A DNA stretch of 64,000 bases from Siccirubricoccus sp. G192. GTDB lineage: Bacteria; Pseudomonadota; Alphaproteobacteria; Acetobacterales; Acetobacteraceae. A program made the translations under genes and the position numbers. The notes under the pieces were generated by a model, which was given only the letters and a program-made list of their open reading frames with translations, was not told where the DNA came from and ran no database searches. The stretch spans positions 3,755,501-3,819,500 of the forward strand of contig NZ_JAHREN010000001.1 of assembly GCF_019084075.1 (NCBI RefSeq), given 5' to 3'. Within the stretch, counting starts at the first letter, position 1. The number at the start of each line of letters is the position of its first letter. This document shows positions 56,077-64,000 of the stretch, piece after piece.

Positions 56077-56363
56077 CTCCGCCGGAACTGCGCGACCTGG
56101 TTGCCGATAGCCTGGCGCTCTGGGGCGTGCCCGGCCGCGTCACGGTCGCCGATGAGGGTGTCGTGCTGGTCGCGCCGGACGGCACGCCGCTGCGCATCCA
56201 ACCCGCCGCCCCGGCCGAGCGCCCACTGCGCTGGTGGCTGGAACGGCCGGGGCAGCGGCGGCCCTGCACCTCGGTTCTCGGCCTGCTGCGCGGGTTGCGG
56301 AATGCCGTGGGCGCCGGCGAGGGCGAGGCGCGGCGCCTGCGGGTGGCACTGCCCGAGGCATGA
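56073..56363 (+). CDS. Hypothetical protein, 96 aa, between amidohydrolase and G3E GTPase
   Basis: Unrecognised protein starting with GTG at 56073, 96 residues. The N-terminus is helical (TPPELRDLVADSLALWG), followed by beta-type segments (GRVTVADEGVVLVAPDG, LRIQPAAP) and a Trp-rich patch (RPLRWWLERPGQRRP). The last third is helical and basic (SVLGLLRGLRNAVG). The start overlaps the amidohydrolase stop by 4 bases, and the stop overlaps the GTPase start by 4 bases, so all three are co-translated. A role as accessory or metal-delivery factor is only suggested by position. Confidence 0.65.
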   Translation: MTPPELRDLVADSLALWGVPGRVTVADEGVVLVAPDGTPLRIQPAAPAERPLRWWLERPGQRRPCTSVLGLLRGLRNAVGAGEGEARRLRVALPEA

Positions 56364-57380
56364 TACCCGTCGCGCCGGAGGCGCGCCTTCCCATTGCTAT
56401 CGTCACCGGCTTCCTCGGCGCCGGCAAGACCACGCTGCTGCGTCAGGTGCTCCGCGATCCCGGCTACGCCGACAGCGCGGTGATCGTGAACGAGTTCGGC
56501 GAGATCGCGCTGGACCACGACCTCATCGCCGCCAGCGAGGAGATGCTGCTCAGCGTCTCGACCGGCTGCCTCTGCTGCGTGGTGCGCTCCGACCTCACCG
56601 CGACCCTGCTGGACCTGCGGCGGCGGCGCGCGGCGGGCGAGGTGCCGGCCTATGCGCGGGTGCTGGTCGAAACCTCGGGCCTCGCCGACCCGGCCCCCAT
56701 CCTGCACGCGCTGATGACGGATGCGGCGGTGGCCGCGACGCACCGGCTGCATGCCGTGGTGACGCTGGTAGATGCGCTGCATGGCGGCGCGGCGCTGGAC
56801 CGGCACCCGGAAGCGGCCCGCCAGGCGATGCTCGCCGACCGAATCCTGCTGACCAAGCCTGATCTGGCCTCGGACCACGCCGCGCTGAAGGCCAGGCTGC
56901 GCACCCTCAACGGCACCGCGCCCCTCCGCAGCGCGGTGCAGGGCGCGGTGCCGCCGGACTGGCTCTTCGCCCCCGGCCAGCACGCCGCGGACCCGGCCGC
57001 GCTGGCCGCCTGGCTGGAGCAGGCGGGCCATGCCGCGCGGCACAGCACCGGGCTCGCCGCAATCTCGCTCGAACGCGAGGCGCCAATTCCGGCCCTGGCG
57101 CTGACGCTCTGGATGCAGGGGTTGGCGGAACATGCGGGGGGCACGGCTGCTGCGGCTCAAGGGGCTGGTGCGGATCGCCGAGGCGCCGGAGCGGCCGGCC
57201 GCGATCCATGCCATCCAGCATGTCGTGCATCCGCCGGAATGGCTGGAAGCCTGGCCCTCCGCCGACCGCCGCAGCCGCATCATGTTGATCGGCCAGGGAA
57301 TTCCGCGGCATTTCCCGGCCCGGCTGCTGGCCGCGATCGAGGCCGAGGTGGCGGAGGAGACGGCACGGCAGGCCACCTGA
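56360..57380 (+). CDS. CobW/G3E-family GTPase metallochaperone (frameshifted in a G6 run)
   Basis: GTP-dependent metal-insertion protein of about 339 residues. Walker A is TGFLGAGKTT, the switch region NEFGEIALDHD, the metal-binding CxCC motif is CLCC (about residues 71-74), then VETSGLADPAP, and a TKPD nucleotide-base motif. The C-terminal CobW_C part continues in another frame (ARLLRLKGLVRIAEAPERPAA, then HVVHPPEWLEAWP) because G runs at 57136-57141 (six, expected five). It starts by overlapping the small gene's stop. By position it may supply zinc or another metal to the amidohydrolase. Confidence 0.87.
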
Positions 57381-57601
57381 CGCCGGGCTGCGTGGCGGCA
57401 CCTCGGCTCAGCGCATGGCTGCCCGGCGCGGCTCTCGTCGAGGGCCGCGCGGATCAACTGGCCCGCCCAGCCGGTGCTGCCGGCCTAGCCAGGCGCATGG
57501 ATAACCACCGGTAGTGCATCGAGCAGCGGATTGAAGGACCCCACATCGCAGCCGATTTAGCTGAAGGCGAGGCGGGCCCGCTCCGCGCGCGCCCGCCCTT
57601 C

Positions 57602-57786
57602 TCCTTGAACGCCGTGCATTCGCACAACCCCGGCGGTGATTACGCGAATTTCATGCCTGACGACGGGGGCCAGGACCGCATCAAGGCCTCTCATGGCGAG
57701 AATTACGACCGCTCGTCGCGGTGAAGCGGACTTACCATCCGGGGAACCTGTTCCGGGTGAACCAGGACATCGATCCGGCGGGGTAG
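57602..57786 (+). pseudogene. Remnant of a berberine-bridge-type FAD oxidoreductase C-terminus
   Basis: About 60 residues match the C-terminal BBE domain pattern: LNAVHSHNPGGDYANF, DGGQDRIKASHGENYDR, then (in another frame) VAVKRTYHPGNLFRVNQDIDP. These are the final blocks of FAD-linked BBE oxidases. There is no upstream FAD domain and no start codon in frame; a frame break lies around 57713. This is a decayed fragment. The sequence from 57787 to 58012 holds nothing I can support, and the 57381-57601 stretch shows only short unrelated frames. Confidence 0.65.
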
Positions 57787-58012
57787 GACGCGAGCCGGCC
57801 CGGCCGGCAGCATGGCGAATCGTGCGTGGCGGGCATCCGCATCCGGCGGACGCTCGGACGAGCCCCGGGGCATGGCGCAATCGCGCTGTTCCGCGGGCGT
57901 TTCCGGCCTTCGACCTGGCGCAAGCATTCCCCCACCGCCGCAGGGGCTTGCCAGCACCCCGCAACCGCGCTCCGCTGCGCCGGCCTGAACACCCCTGGGG
58001 GGAAAGCCTGCA

Positions 58013-58918
58013 ATGACCAGACTCGTCACCTTCGCCGATGCCAAGGGCCAGCGCCTCGGCGCCATGCTGGAGGGCGGCCGCCTGCTCGACCTCACCGCCG
58101 CCGGCGGCGCCGCGCTGGCCGGCCGCACCGCGGATATGCTGGCGCTGATCGAGGGCGGCCCCTCGGTGCTCGCGGCGGTCAAGGCGCTGGCCGCCAACCC
58201 GCCCGCCGGCGCGGTGCTCGATGCCGGCGCGGCGCGGCTGCTGGCGCCGATCCCGCGCCCCCGCCGCAATGTCTTCTGCGTCGGCCGCAATTACATGGAC
58301 CATGTGGCGGAGGGCGACCGCACCCGCGGCATCACCAATCCCGAATTGCCGAAATTCCCGCAATTCTTCACCAAGGCCCCCGATACCGTCATCGCCCATG
58401 AGGACTGGATCCCGGCGCATGACGGTGTGACCAAGTGGCTGGACTATGAGGTGGAGCTCGCCGCCATCATCGGCAGGGAAGGCCGCGACATCCCGAAGGA
58501 CCAGGCGCTCGACCATGTCTTCGGCTGGAGCATCGGCAACGACGTGACCGGACGCGACCTGCAGCGCCGCTACGGCCAGTGGTTCAAGGGCAAGTCGCTC
58601 GACCGCTCCTGCCCGCTCGGCCCCTGGATCGTCCCGGCGGATGAGCTGGACGCGCTGAACACCGGCATCCGCTGCTTCGTGAATGGCGAGAAGCGCCAGG
58701 ACAGCCATACCAGCAAGATGATCTTCGACGTGAAGGAGATCATCCACCAGCTCTCGCTCGGCTTCACCCTGAAGCCCGGCGACGTCATCATCACCGGCAC
58801 GCCGGAGGGCGTCGGCTATGCCATGCAGCCGCCGCAGACCCTGAAGCCGGGCGATGTGGTCGAATGCGAGATCGACGGCATCGGCCGGCTGCGCAATACG
58901 GTGCGGGCCGAGGGCTGA
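58013..58918 (+). CDS. Fumarylacetoacetate hydrolase family protein
   Basis: FAH-fold hydrolase of 301 residues. The metal ligands and motifs are visible: NVFCVGRNYMDHV, LDYEVELAAIIG (acidic metal ligands), GWSIGNDVTGRDLQRR, and IITGTPEGVGYAM. Relatives cleave C-C bonds of acylpyruvates or act as 2-keto-4-pentenoate hydratases. It may finish a ring-cleavage pathway, possibly with the PrpF-type and hydroxylase genes. The start at 58013 lies 12 bases after a GGGGGGA site. A clear hairpin follows the stop. Confidence 0.93.
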   Translation: MTRLVTFADAKGQRLGAMLEGGRLLDLTAAGGAALAGRTADMLALIEGGPSVLAAVKALAANPPAGAVLDAGAARLLAPIPRPRRNVFCVGRNYMDHVAEGDRTRGITNPELPKFPQFFTKAPDTVIAHEDWIPAHDGVTKWLDYEVELAAIIGREGRDIPKDQALDHVFGWSIGNDVTGRDLQRRYGQWFKGKSLDRSCPLGPWIVPADELDALNTGIRCFVNGEKRQDSHTSKMIFDVKEIIHQLSLGFTLKPGDVIITGTPEGVGYAMQPPQTLKPGDVVECEIDGIGRLRNTVRAEG

Positions 58919-58925
58919 GGAAAGT

Positions 58926-58950
58926 CGGGGGCGGCACCATGCCGCCCCCG
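58926..58950. terminator. Hairpin between convergent genes
   Basis: A perfect 11-base-pair stem (CGGGGGCGGCA with TGCCGCCCCCG) and a CCA loop sits 7 bases after the FAH gene stop and 3 bases before the thioesterase stop. It is placed to end transcripts from both sides. No T-run follows. Confidence 0.7.
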
Positions 58951-58953
58951 CCA

Positions 58954-59409
58954 TTACACCTGGCGCGGCAGCCGGAACACGCCGCTCGAGCGCAGCACCG
59001 GCTTGCCCGCCACGGTGAAGACGCCCTGCACGAACATCATGGTCCGGGTGAGCTTCAGCAGTTCCACCCTGGCTTCCACCCAGGCGCCAAGCGGGACCGG
59101 CGCCAGGAAGTCGTTGTTCAGGCTGATGGTGGTGAAGAAGCCGCTGAGGCCCGCCCGCTCCAGCCCGCCGATGCCCAGCACGACATCGGCGAGTGTCGCC
59201 AGCATCCCGCCATGGCACATGTCCATGCCGTTGCAATGCTGCTCCTGCACCAGCAGGCCGAAGCGGCTGCCATCCTCGCCGGGGCGGGTCCAGAGCGGCC
59301 CGGCCGCCCGCAGGAAGCCGCCGCTGACCGGCCGCGGCACGAAGCCTTCGGGCACCAGGGCCTCCCTTCGGCCCTCGCGCATGGCCTCGGCCATCCTCAC
59401 TCCATCCAT
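58954..59409 (-). CDS. PaaI-type hot-dog thioesterase
   Basis: Thioesterase of 151 residues with the hot-dog fold. The key segment is MCHGGMLATLADVVLGIGG (Asp about residue 75 as the usual acid), followed by the helix and SLNNDFLAPVPLGAWVEARVELLKL. By family it hydrolyses acyl- or aryl-CoA esters. It fits with the acyl-CoA enzymes at 46.3-49.3 kb, but it is 10 kb away on its own. Start at 59409; an internal ATG about five codons later (MAEAMREG) is possible. Confidence 0.9.
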   Translation of the reverse strand: MDGVRMAEAMREGRREALVPEGFVPRPVSGGFLRAAGPLWTRPGEDGSRFGLLVQEQHCNGMDMCHGGMLATLADVVLGIGGLERAGLSGFFTTISLNNDFLAPVPLGAWVEARVELLKLTRTMMFVQGVFTVAGKPVLRSSGVFRLPRQV

Positions 59410-59448
59410 GCTGTCCGTCTTTCCTTCCGCATTCCCGCCGGCGCGTGC

Positions 59449-60072
59449 TCATAGCACCCGCGCCGGCACCCCGCCCACCACGGCGCCCGGCGCCACATCC
59501 CGCGTCACCGCCGCGCCGGTGCCGACCACCGCGCCCTCGCCGATGCAGGCATAGGGCTTGCAGGCGGCGCCGGCGCCGATCAGGGCGCGCGCGCCCACCC
59601 GGACGCCACCGGCCAGCACCGCGCCGGGGCCGCAATGCGCGGCTTCGCCCAGCACCACGTCATGCTCCAGGATCGCCCCGGTATTGACGATGGCGAGCAG
59701 CGCCACCCGCACGCAGGCGCCGAGCACCACCCGCGGCAGCACCACGGCCCCCGCACCCACCACCGCGCTGCCGGCGCGGATGACGGAAGGATGCAGCAGC
59801 GCCGGCAGGACGAAGCCAAGCTCCGTCAGCCGCGCCGCCGCCGCCGCCCGCGCCGCATTGTCGCCGATCGCGATGCAGGCCAGCCGCACCCCCGCCGCCA
59901 GCAGGCCCGGCAGCGCGGCCTCGGTGCCGAGGATCGGCAGGCCGAGCATCGCCCCGGCGCCCGGCGCCGCATCGACCAGCCCCACGGGCTCCGGCCCGCC
60001 GAGGTCGCGCAGCAACTCGATCACCGCGCGGCCATGCCCGCCGGCACCCAGGATCACCAGCCGTTCCGCCAT
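59449..60072 (-). CDS. NeuD-like acyltransferase with hexapeptide repeats
   Basis: Left-handed beta-helix acyltransferase of 207 residues, like NeuD/PglD. The N-terminal domain has [17 protein letters not shown] (nucleotide-sugar binding), and the C-terminal part shows hexapeptide repeats with the catalytic-type His ([24 protein letters not shown]). The C-terminus [13 protein letters not shown] is standard. It may acetylate an amino sugar of a surface glycan. It is alone here; the membrane glycan-like gene at 10-11.7 kb is far away. Start at 60072. Confidence 0.9.
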   Translation of the reverse strand: MAERLVILGAGGHGRAVIELLRDLGGPEPVGLVDAAPGAGAMLGLPILGTEAALPGLLAAGVRLACIAIGDNAARAAAAARLTELGFVLPALLHPSVIRAGSAVVGAGAVVLPRVVLGACVRVALLAIVNTGAILEHDVVLGEAAHCGPGAVLAGGVRVGARALIGAGAACKPYACIGEGAVVGTGAAVTRDVAPGAVVGGVPARVL

Positions 60073-60185
60073 CAGCCCCCCCCTGCTCCGCCCGGATGCT
60101 GCCGGATCGGCCCGGCGCCGTCATCCCCTGCCGGCATTCCCCGGGCCATCGAACCCGCCCGACCATGCCGCGTTGTTACGCGGCC

Positions 60186-61619
60186 ATGCCATCACCGCAG
60201 CAGACCCCGCTGGACCGCTACCACGCGAAGCGCGACTTCGCCCGCACCGCCGAACCGCAGGGCGCAACGCCGAGGCGCAGCCGGGCCCGGGCGCTGCGCT
60301 TCGTGGTGCATCGCCATGCGGCGCGCCGGCTGCACTGGGACCTGCGGCTGGAACTGGATGGCGTGCTGAAATCCTGGGCGGTGACCAAGGAGCCGAGCCT
60401 CGACCCCGCGGTGCGGCGCCTGGCGGTGGAAGTGGAGGACCACCCGCTCGACTATGCCGGATTCGAGGGCGAGATCGCGCCCGGCAATTGTGGCGCCGGC
60501 AAGGTCGAGATCTGGGACAGCGGCACCTGGCAGCCACCTTCGGTCGCGGCGGCGCGGGCCGGGCTGGAGGCGGGGCGGCTGGATTTCACGCTGGAGGGCG
60601 AGCGGCTCCACGGCGCCTGGCACCTGCTGCGGATGCGCGAAAAGCCCGGAGCGAAGCGGCACAATTGGATGCTGGTGAAGGGCCGGGACGCGGCCGCAGA
60701 AGCCGCCCCCGAACCCAAGCCCCGCCCGGCGCGGACCCGCGCGAAGCCGGCGGCGCCGGTGGTGCTGACCCATCCGGACCGGCCGCTCTGGCCGGAGGAT
60801 GGCATCACCAAACAGGATCTGGCGGACTACATGGTGGCCGTGGCGCCGCGCCTGCTGCCGCAGATCACCGGGCGGCCGCTGACCCTGGTGCGGGCGCCGC
60901 GCGGCCTTTCCGGCCCGCGCTTCGTGCAGCGCCACCCGGCCGCGGTCTTCGGCGCCGCGGTGCAGAGCCTGCCCCTGCCTGGCGAGTCCCGCCCCTATCT
61001 CGGCGTCGCGGATGCCGAGGGGCTGCGCGCCCTGGCCCAGGCCAATGTGCTGGAAATCCACCCGACCGGCTCGACCGCCCGGGATTTCGAGCGGCCAGAC
61101 CGGCTGGTGCTCGACCTCGACCCCGCCCCTGGCCTCCCCTTCGCCGCCGTAATTGCCGCGGCTCAGGAGTTGCGGCAGCGGCTGGCGGCGCTGGACCTGG
61201 TCCCCTTCTGCCGCACCACCGGCGGCAAGGGGCTGCATGTGGTGGTGCCGCTGCAGCCCCGCGCCGGTTGGGCGGAAGCCAAGGCCCTGGCCCGAATGAT
61301 CTGCGAGGCTGCGACAGCGGCGCAGCCCGGCCGCTACACCACCAGCCCGGTGCGGGAGGTGCGGGAGGGACGGATCTTCCTCGACTATCTCCGCAACGAC
61401 CGACTGGCCACCGCCATCGCCGGCTGGTCCCCCCGTGCGCGCAACGGCGCTACGGTGGCTATGCCGCTGGACTGGGCGGAGGTGGCGGCGGGGCTGGACC
61501 CGCGCGCCTTCACGCTCCGCTCCGCTCCGGCCCGGTTGCGCGGCGCCGATCCATGGGAGGGGTTTGCGGCGGCGGCAAGACCGCTTACCAAGGCGCTGCT
61601 GCGACGGCTCGGCGCCTGA
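60186..61619 (+). CDS. LigD-type protein with PE and POL domains, no ligase domain
   Basis: Non-homologous-end-joining type protein of 477 residues. Residues 1-170 are the 3'-phosphoesterase (PE) domain: [20 protein letters not shown] holds His44, His50 and Asp52, and His86 ([13 protein letters not shown]). Residues 193-470 are the primase-polymerase (POL) domain: [26 protein letters not shown] (Asp310, Asp312), [13 protein letters not shown] (His351), and RIFLDYL (Asp400). The central ATP-dependent ligase domain of LigD is absent: only a Pro/Arg-rich linker (residues 170-190) joins the two. The start is uncertain (60096, 60165 or 60186). No Ku gene in the window. Confidence 0.88.
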   Translation: MPSPQQTPLDRYHAKRDFARTAEPQGATPRRSRARALRFVVHRHAARRLHWDLRLELDGVLKSWAVTKEPSLDPAVRRLAVEVEDHPLDYAGFEGEIAPGNCGAGKVEIWDSGTWQPPSVAAARAGLEAGRLDFTLEGERLHGAWHLLRMREKPGAKRHNWMLVKGRDAAAEAAPEPKPRPARTRAKPAAPVVLTHPDRPLWPEDGITKQDLADYMVAVAPRLLPQITGRPLTLVRAPRGLSGPRFVQRHPAAVFGAAVQSLPLPGESRPYLGVADAEGLRALAQANVLEIHPTGSTARDFERPDRLVLDLDPAPGLPFAAVIAAAQELRQRLAALDLVPFCRTTGGKGLHVVVPLQPRAGWAEAKALARMICEAATAAQPGRYTTSPVREVREGRIFLDYLRNDRLATAIAGWSPRARNGATVAMPLDWAEVAAGLDPRAFTLRSAPARLRGADPWEGFAAAARPLTKALLRRLGA

Positions 61620-61703
61620 ATCCTGCATCCGGCGTTGGCGCAGCCGCGTTCCCAGCCGATATTCATGGCAAGACCACCCCACCGCCGGAGCGGACAGGAA
61701 GGC

Positions 61704-62678
61704 ATGGCGACCAGCGAATGGGAGATCCCGAACGAACTTCAGCCGAACCCGGCCGAGCTTGGCTTCGACCTGGACCGGGCGCTCCGCTCCATCGTGGCGG
61801 TGAAGGCCATGGTGCCGGCCGATGCCTTCACCGCCCAGACCCTCGGCACCGAGCGGATCGGCAGCGGCGTGGTGATCCGGCCGGATGGGCTGATCGCCAC
61901 GATCGGCTATATTGTCACTGAAGCGGAGACGATCTGGCTCACCACCCATGACGGGCGGGTGGTGCAGGGCCATGCGCTCGGCCATGACTTCGAGACCGGC
62001 TTCGGGCTGATCCAGGCGCTGGGCCGGCTCGACCTGCCGGCCCTGCCCGTGGAGACCGGCGAGGCGCCGCAGCCGGGCGATACCGCGGTGCTGGCCAGCG
62101 CCGGCGGCCGCAAGCACGCGCTGCGCTGCACCGTGGCGGCGCGGCAGGAATTCGCCGGCTATTGGGAATACATGCTGGAGGAGGCGATCTTCACCGCCCC
62201 CGCGCATCCCTCCTGGGGCGGGGCGGGGCTGATCGGCGGCGATGGCCGGCTGCTCGGCATCGGCTCATTGGTGATGCAGCAGCAGGACGGCAAGGGCAAG
62301 CGGGTCGACCTCAACATGGTGGTGCCGGCCAGCCTGCTGCCGCCGGTGCTGGAGGACATGCTGGCCTATGGCAGGCCGAACCGCCCGGCCCGACCCTGGC
62401 TCGGCCTCTATGCCACCGAGGATGAGAAGGGCGTCATCGCCAGTTCCATGGCGCGCGGCGGGCCGGCGCAGAAGGCCGGGCTGCAGGAGGGCGACCGGGT
62501 GCTGGCGGTAGGCGGCACCCGCATCAGCGACCTGGCCGGGCTGTGGCGCGCGGTCTGGGCCTCGGGCAGCGCCGGCACCAGGCTGCGGCTGACCATCGGC
62601 CGGGAGGCAAGCCCGCGCGAGCTGGTGGTGACCTCGATCGACCGCCGCGCCTTCCTGAAGGCACCCCGGCTGCACTGA
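61704..62678 (+). CDS. DegP-like PDZ protein lacking protease catalytic residues
   Basis: Protein of 324 residues with the trypsin-like S1C fold followed by a PDZ domain (about residues 240-310: KGVIASSMARGGPAQKAGLQEGDRVLAVGG). The positions of the catalytic triad are replaced: His site reads TIGYIV (Tyr69), Asp site reads DFETGFGL (Gly100), and Ser site reads HPSWGGAG (Trp171). No signal peptide is seen, so it may be cytoplasmic. It probably acts as a scaffold or binding protein. The start at 61704 has AGGAAGG immediately before the ATG. Confidence 0.85.
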   Translation: MATSEWEIPNELQPNPAELGFDLDRALRSIVAVKAMVPADAFTAQTLGTERIGSGVVIRPDGLIATIGYIVTEAETIWLTTHDGRVVQGHALGHDFETGFGLIQALGRLDLPALPVETGEAPQPGDTAVLASAGGRKHALRCTVAARQEFAGYWEYMLEEAIFTAPAHPSWGGAGLIGGDGRLLGIGSLVMQQQDGKGKRVDLNMVVPASLLPPVLEDMLAYGRPNRPARPWLGLYATEDEKGVIASSMARGGPAQKAGLQEGDRVLAVGGTRISDLAGLWRAVWASGSAGTRLRLTIGREASPRELVVTSIDRRAFLKAPRLH

Positions 62679-62761
62679 ATCCCGAGGGGGATGCAACCGC
62701 CGCCGCCTGTGCCAGACTGCCCCGACCGGCCAGAGAGCCAAACAGGAAATCGGGGGAGAGG

Positions 62762-64000
62762 ATGACGGACAGCAATTACAATGTCGGCGACCTGGTGGCG
62801 GAATTCCTGTCGCGCATCGGGGTCACCACCTGCTTCGGCATCGTCTCGGTCCACAACATCCCGATGCTGGACGGGATCGGGCGGCGCAACGCCATCCGCT
62901 ACGTCATGGCGCGCGGCGAGATGGGGGGGCGCGCATATGGCGGATGCGTATGCCCGCATCTCCGGCCATCTCGGCGTGATGTTCTCCTCCACCGGGCCGG
63001 GGGCCGCGAATACCGTGCCGGGGCTGGTGGAGGCGCAATTCGCGGGCAGCCCGGTGCTGCACATCACCGGCCAGACGGCAACGAAGTTCATCGACCGCGA
63101 CATGGGCACGGTGCATGACGTGCCCGGCCAGACGGCGATGCTTGCGGCCGTGTGCAAATCCGCCTTCCGCATCCGCTCGGCCCAGGAGGCGCTGGGCGTG
63201 CTGACCCGCGCGGCGACCCTGGCGCTGACGCCCCCCCCATGGGACCGGTGAGCGTCGAGGTGCCGATCGACATCCAGCGCACCGTGATCCCCCGCCCCTC
63301 CCTGCTCGACACGCTGGTGCTGCCGGTGCCGCCGCCCCTGCCGCCCTCCGAGGCTGCGCTGGACGAGGCGGCGGAGATCCTGTTGCGGGCGAAGCGGCCC
63401 ATGCTCTGGCTCGGCAATGGCGCGAAATCGGCGCGGGCGGAGGCCATGGCGCTGCTCGATCTCGGCTTCGGCGCCGTGAACTCCTGGAATGGCCGCGGCA
63501 TCATCCCGGAAGACCATCCGATGAGCTTCGGCGGCTTGCAGGGCAATGGCGCGCCGCGCATCCAGGAATTCTACCGGTCCGTGGATGCCATGCTCGTGGT
63601 CGGCAGCCGGCTGCGCGGCCATGAGACGATGGACTTCTCCCTGAAGCTGCCTCAGACGCTGATCCATGTGGATGTGGACCCGCGCGCCAATGGCCGCACC
63701 TATGCCAATACCGCCTTCGTCTGCGGCGATGCGGGCCTGGTGATGGCGGGGCTGGCGAAGCGGCTGAAGGGCCGCATGGCGGTCGATCCCGCCTTCGCCG
63801 ACGAGTTCCAGTCAACCAAGCGCCGCGCGGTGGCGGAATACTGCGACACCCTCGGCCCCTATGCCGAATTTCCGGCGGCGCTGCGTGGCGCCCTGCCGCG
63901 CGATGCGCTCTGGGTGCGCGACATCACCATCAGCAACAGCAGTTGGGGCAACCGGGTGTTCCCGGTGCTCGGCCCGCGCGATGCGGTGCACCCGATCAGT
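62762..64000 (+). CDS. Thiamine-diphosphate-dependent enzyme, POX/ALS family (partial, frameshifted)
   Basis: Third TPP enzyme of the window; its 3' end is outside. The activating Glu is in MARGEMGGAHMADAYAR; the pyrimidine domain continues to GQTATKFIDRDMG; the central domain is from about VEVPIDIQ to GSRLRGHETMDF. Two frame breaks occur: the run of seven G at 62923-62929 (six expected) and the run of eight C at 63231-63238, after which the original frame returns. The start at 62762 has GGGGGAGAGG directly before the ATG. It would act on a 2-oxoacid; partners beyond the window are unknown. Confidence 0.87.

Noticed and set aside
57636-58016. Open frame of 126 codons before the FAH gene
   Set aside because: It reads through the BBE remnant in the wrong frame and shows no motif. 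I treat it as non-coding.
62923-63238. Phase variation by G and C runs in the TPP gene
   Set aside because: Phase-variable genes are usually surface proteins; this is a metabolic enzyme, and both breaks together restore frame. Sequencing error is simpler.

Overview
The window is very GC-rich, gene-dense DNA that looks like an alphaproteobacterial chromosome. Most likely it comes from the Roseomonas/Acetobacteraceae side of the Rhodospirillales. The evidence is the lepB-rnc-era block, a tandem cold-shock-domain protein, an ECF sigma/NrsF pair, Bpt arginyltransferase-type enzyme, and many TRAP/ABC uptake systems with SDR, TPP and acyl-CoA enzymes. I assign this from gene content and codon style, not from a marker-gene search. 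I saw no rRNA, tRNA, CRISPR array, insertion sequence or prophage.

Layout. 1-6.3 kb: end of an SDR gene, a complete DctP-DctQ-DctM TRAP transporter, a cupin, an alpha/beta hydrolase and a TauD/TfdA-type oxygenase. 6.6-8.2 kb: stress genes (tandem cold-shock protein, small membrane protein, XRE regulator). 8.2-17.5 kb: flavin oxidoreductase, HAD phosphatase, a polytopic membrane protein, a hydroxyacid dehydrogenase, a class-III aminotransferase, a lipoprotein, aldose epimerase and a Zn-dehydrogenase. 17.7-28.1 kb: penicillin-acylase-type hydrolase, bpt, then the housekeeping block parC-recO and era-rnc-lepB, interrupted by an opposite-strand SbmA/YddA-like membrane gene. 28.2-31.7 kb: a translationally coupled TPP enzyme/Zn-dehydrogenase/SDR operon. 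31.8-35.6 kb: an AtzG-like/AtzE-like amidase pair, a 2OG-Fe(II) oxygenase, an ECF sigma factor and its NrsF anti-sigma, all on one strand with very short gaps. 35.8-45.8 kb: a second TPP enzyme, a CUT1 sugar ABC transporter, and SDR/enolase-superfamily/hydroxyacid dehydrogenase genes typical of sugar or sugar-acid breakdown. 45.8-49.3 kb: a Csp3-like copper-storage protein and an enoyl-CoA hydratase/two acyl-CoA dehydrogenase operon. 49.4-57.4 kb: an orphan molybdenum hydroxylase large subunit, a PrpF-type isomerase, a hydroxyacid dehydrogenase, and a tightly overlapped amidohydrolase/96-aa protein/G3E GTPase unit. 57.6-64 kb: a berberine-bridge-enzyme remnant, FAH-family hydrolase, hot-dog thioesterase, NeuD-like acetyltransferase, a LigD-like protein with PE and POL domains but no ligase domain, a protease-fold protein lacking its catalytic residues, and the start of a third TPP enzyme.

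Two general points. First, at least 13 single-base frameshifts break otherwise intact, well-conserved genes, and several lie in G or C runs of 6-8. Start/stop overlaps around the broken genes are preserved, so sequencing or assembly indels are more likely than real pseudogenes. I annotate these as full-length genes and give each break position. Second, the catabolic genes form short, translationally coupled cassettes. The best candidates for something not well described are the hydantoinase-like enzyme with its own G3E metallochaperone and small partner, the amidase/oxygenase/sigma operon, and the ligase-less PE-POL protein.
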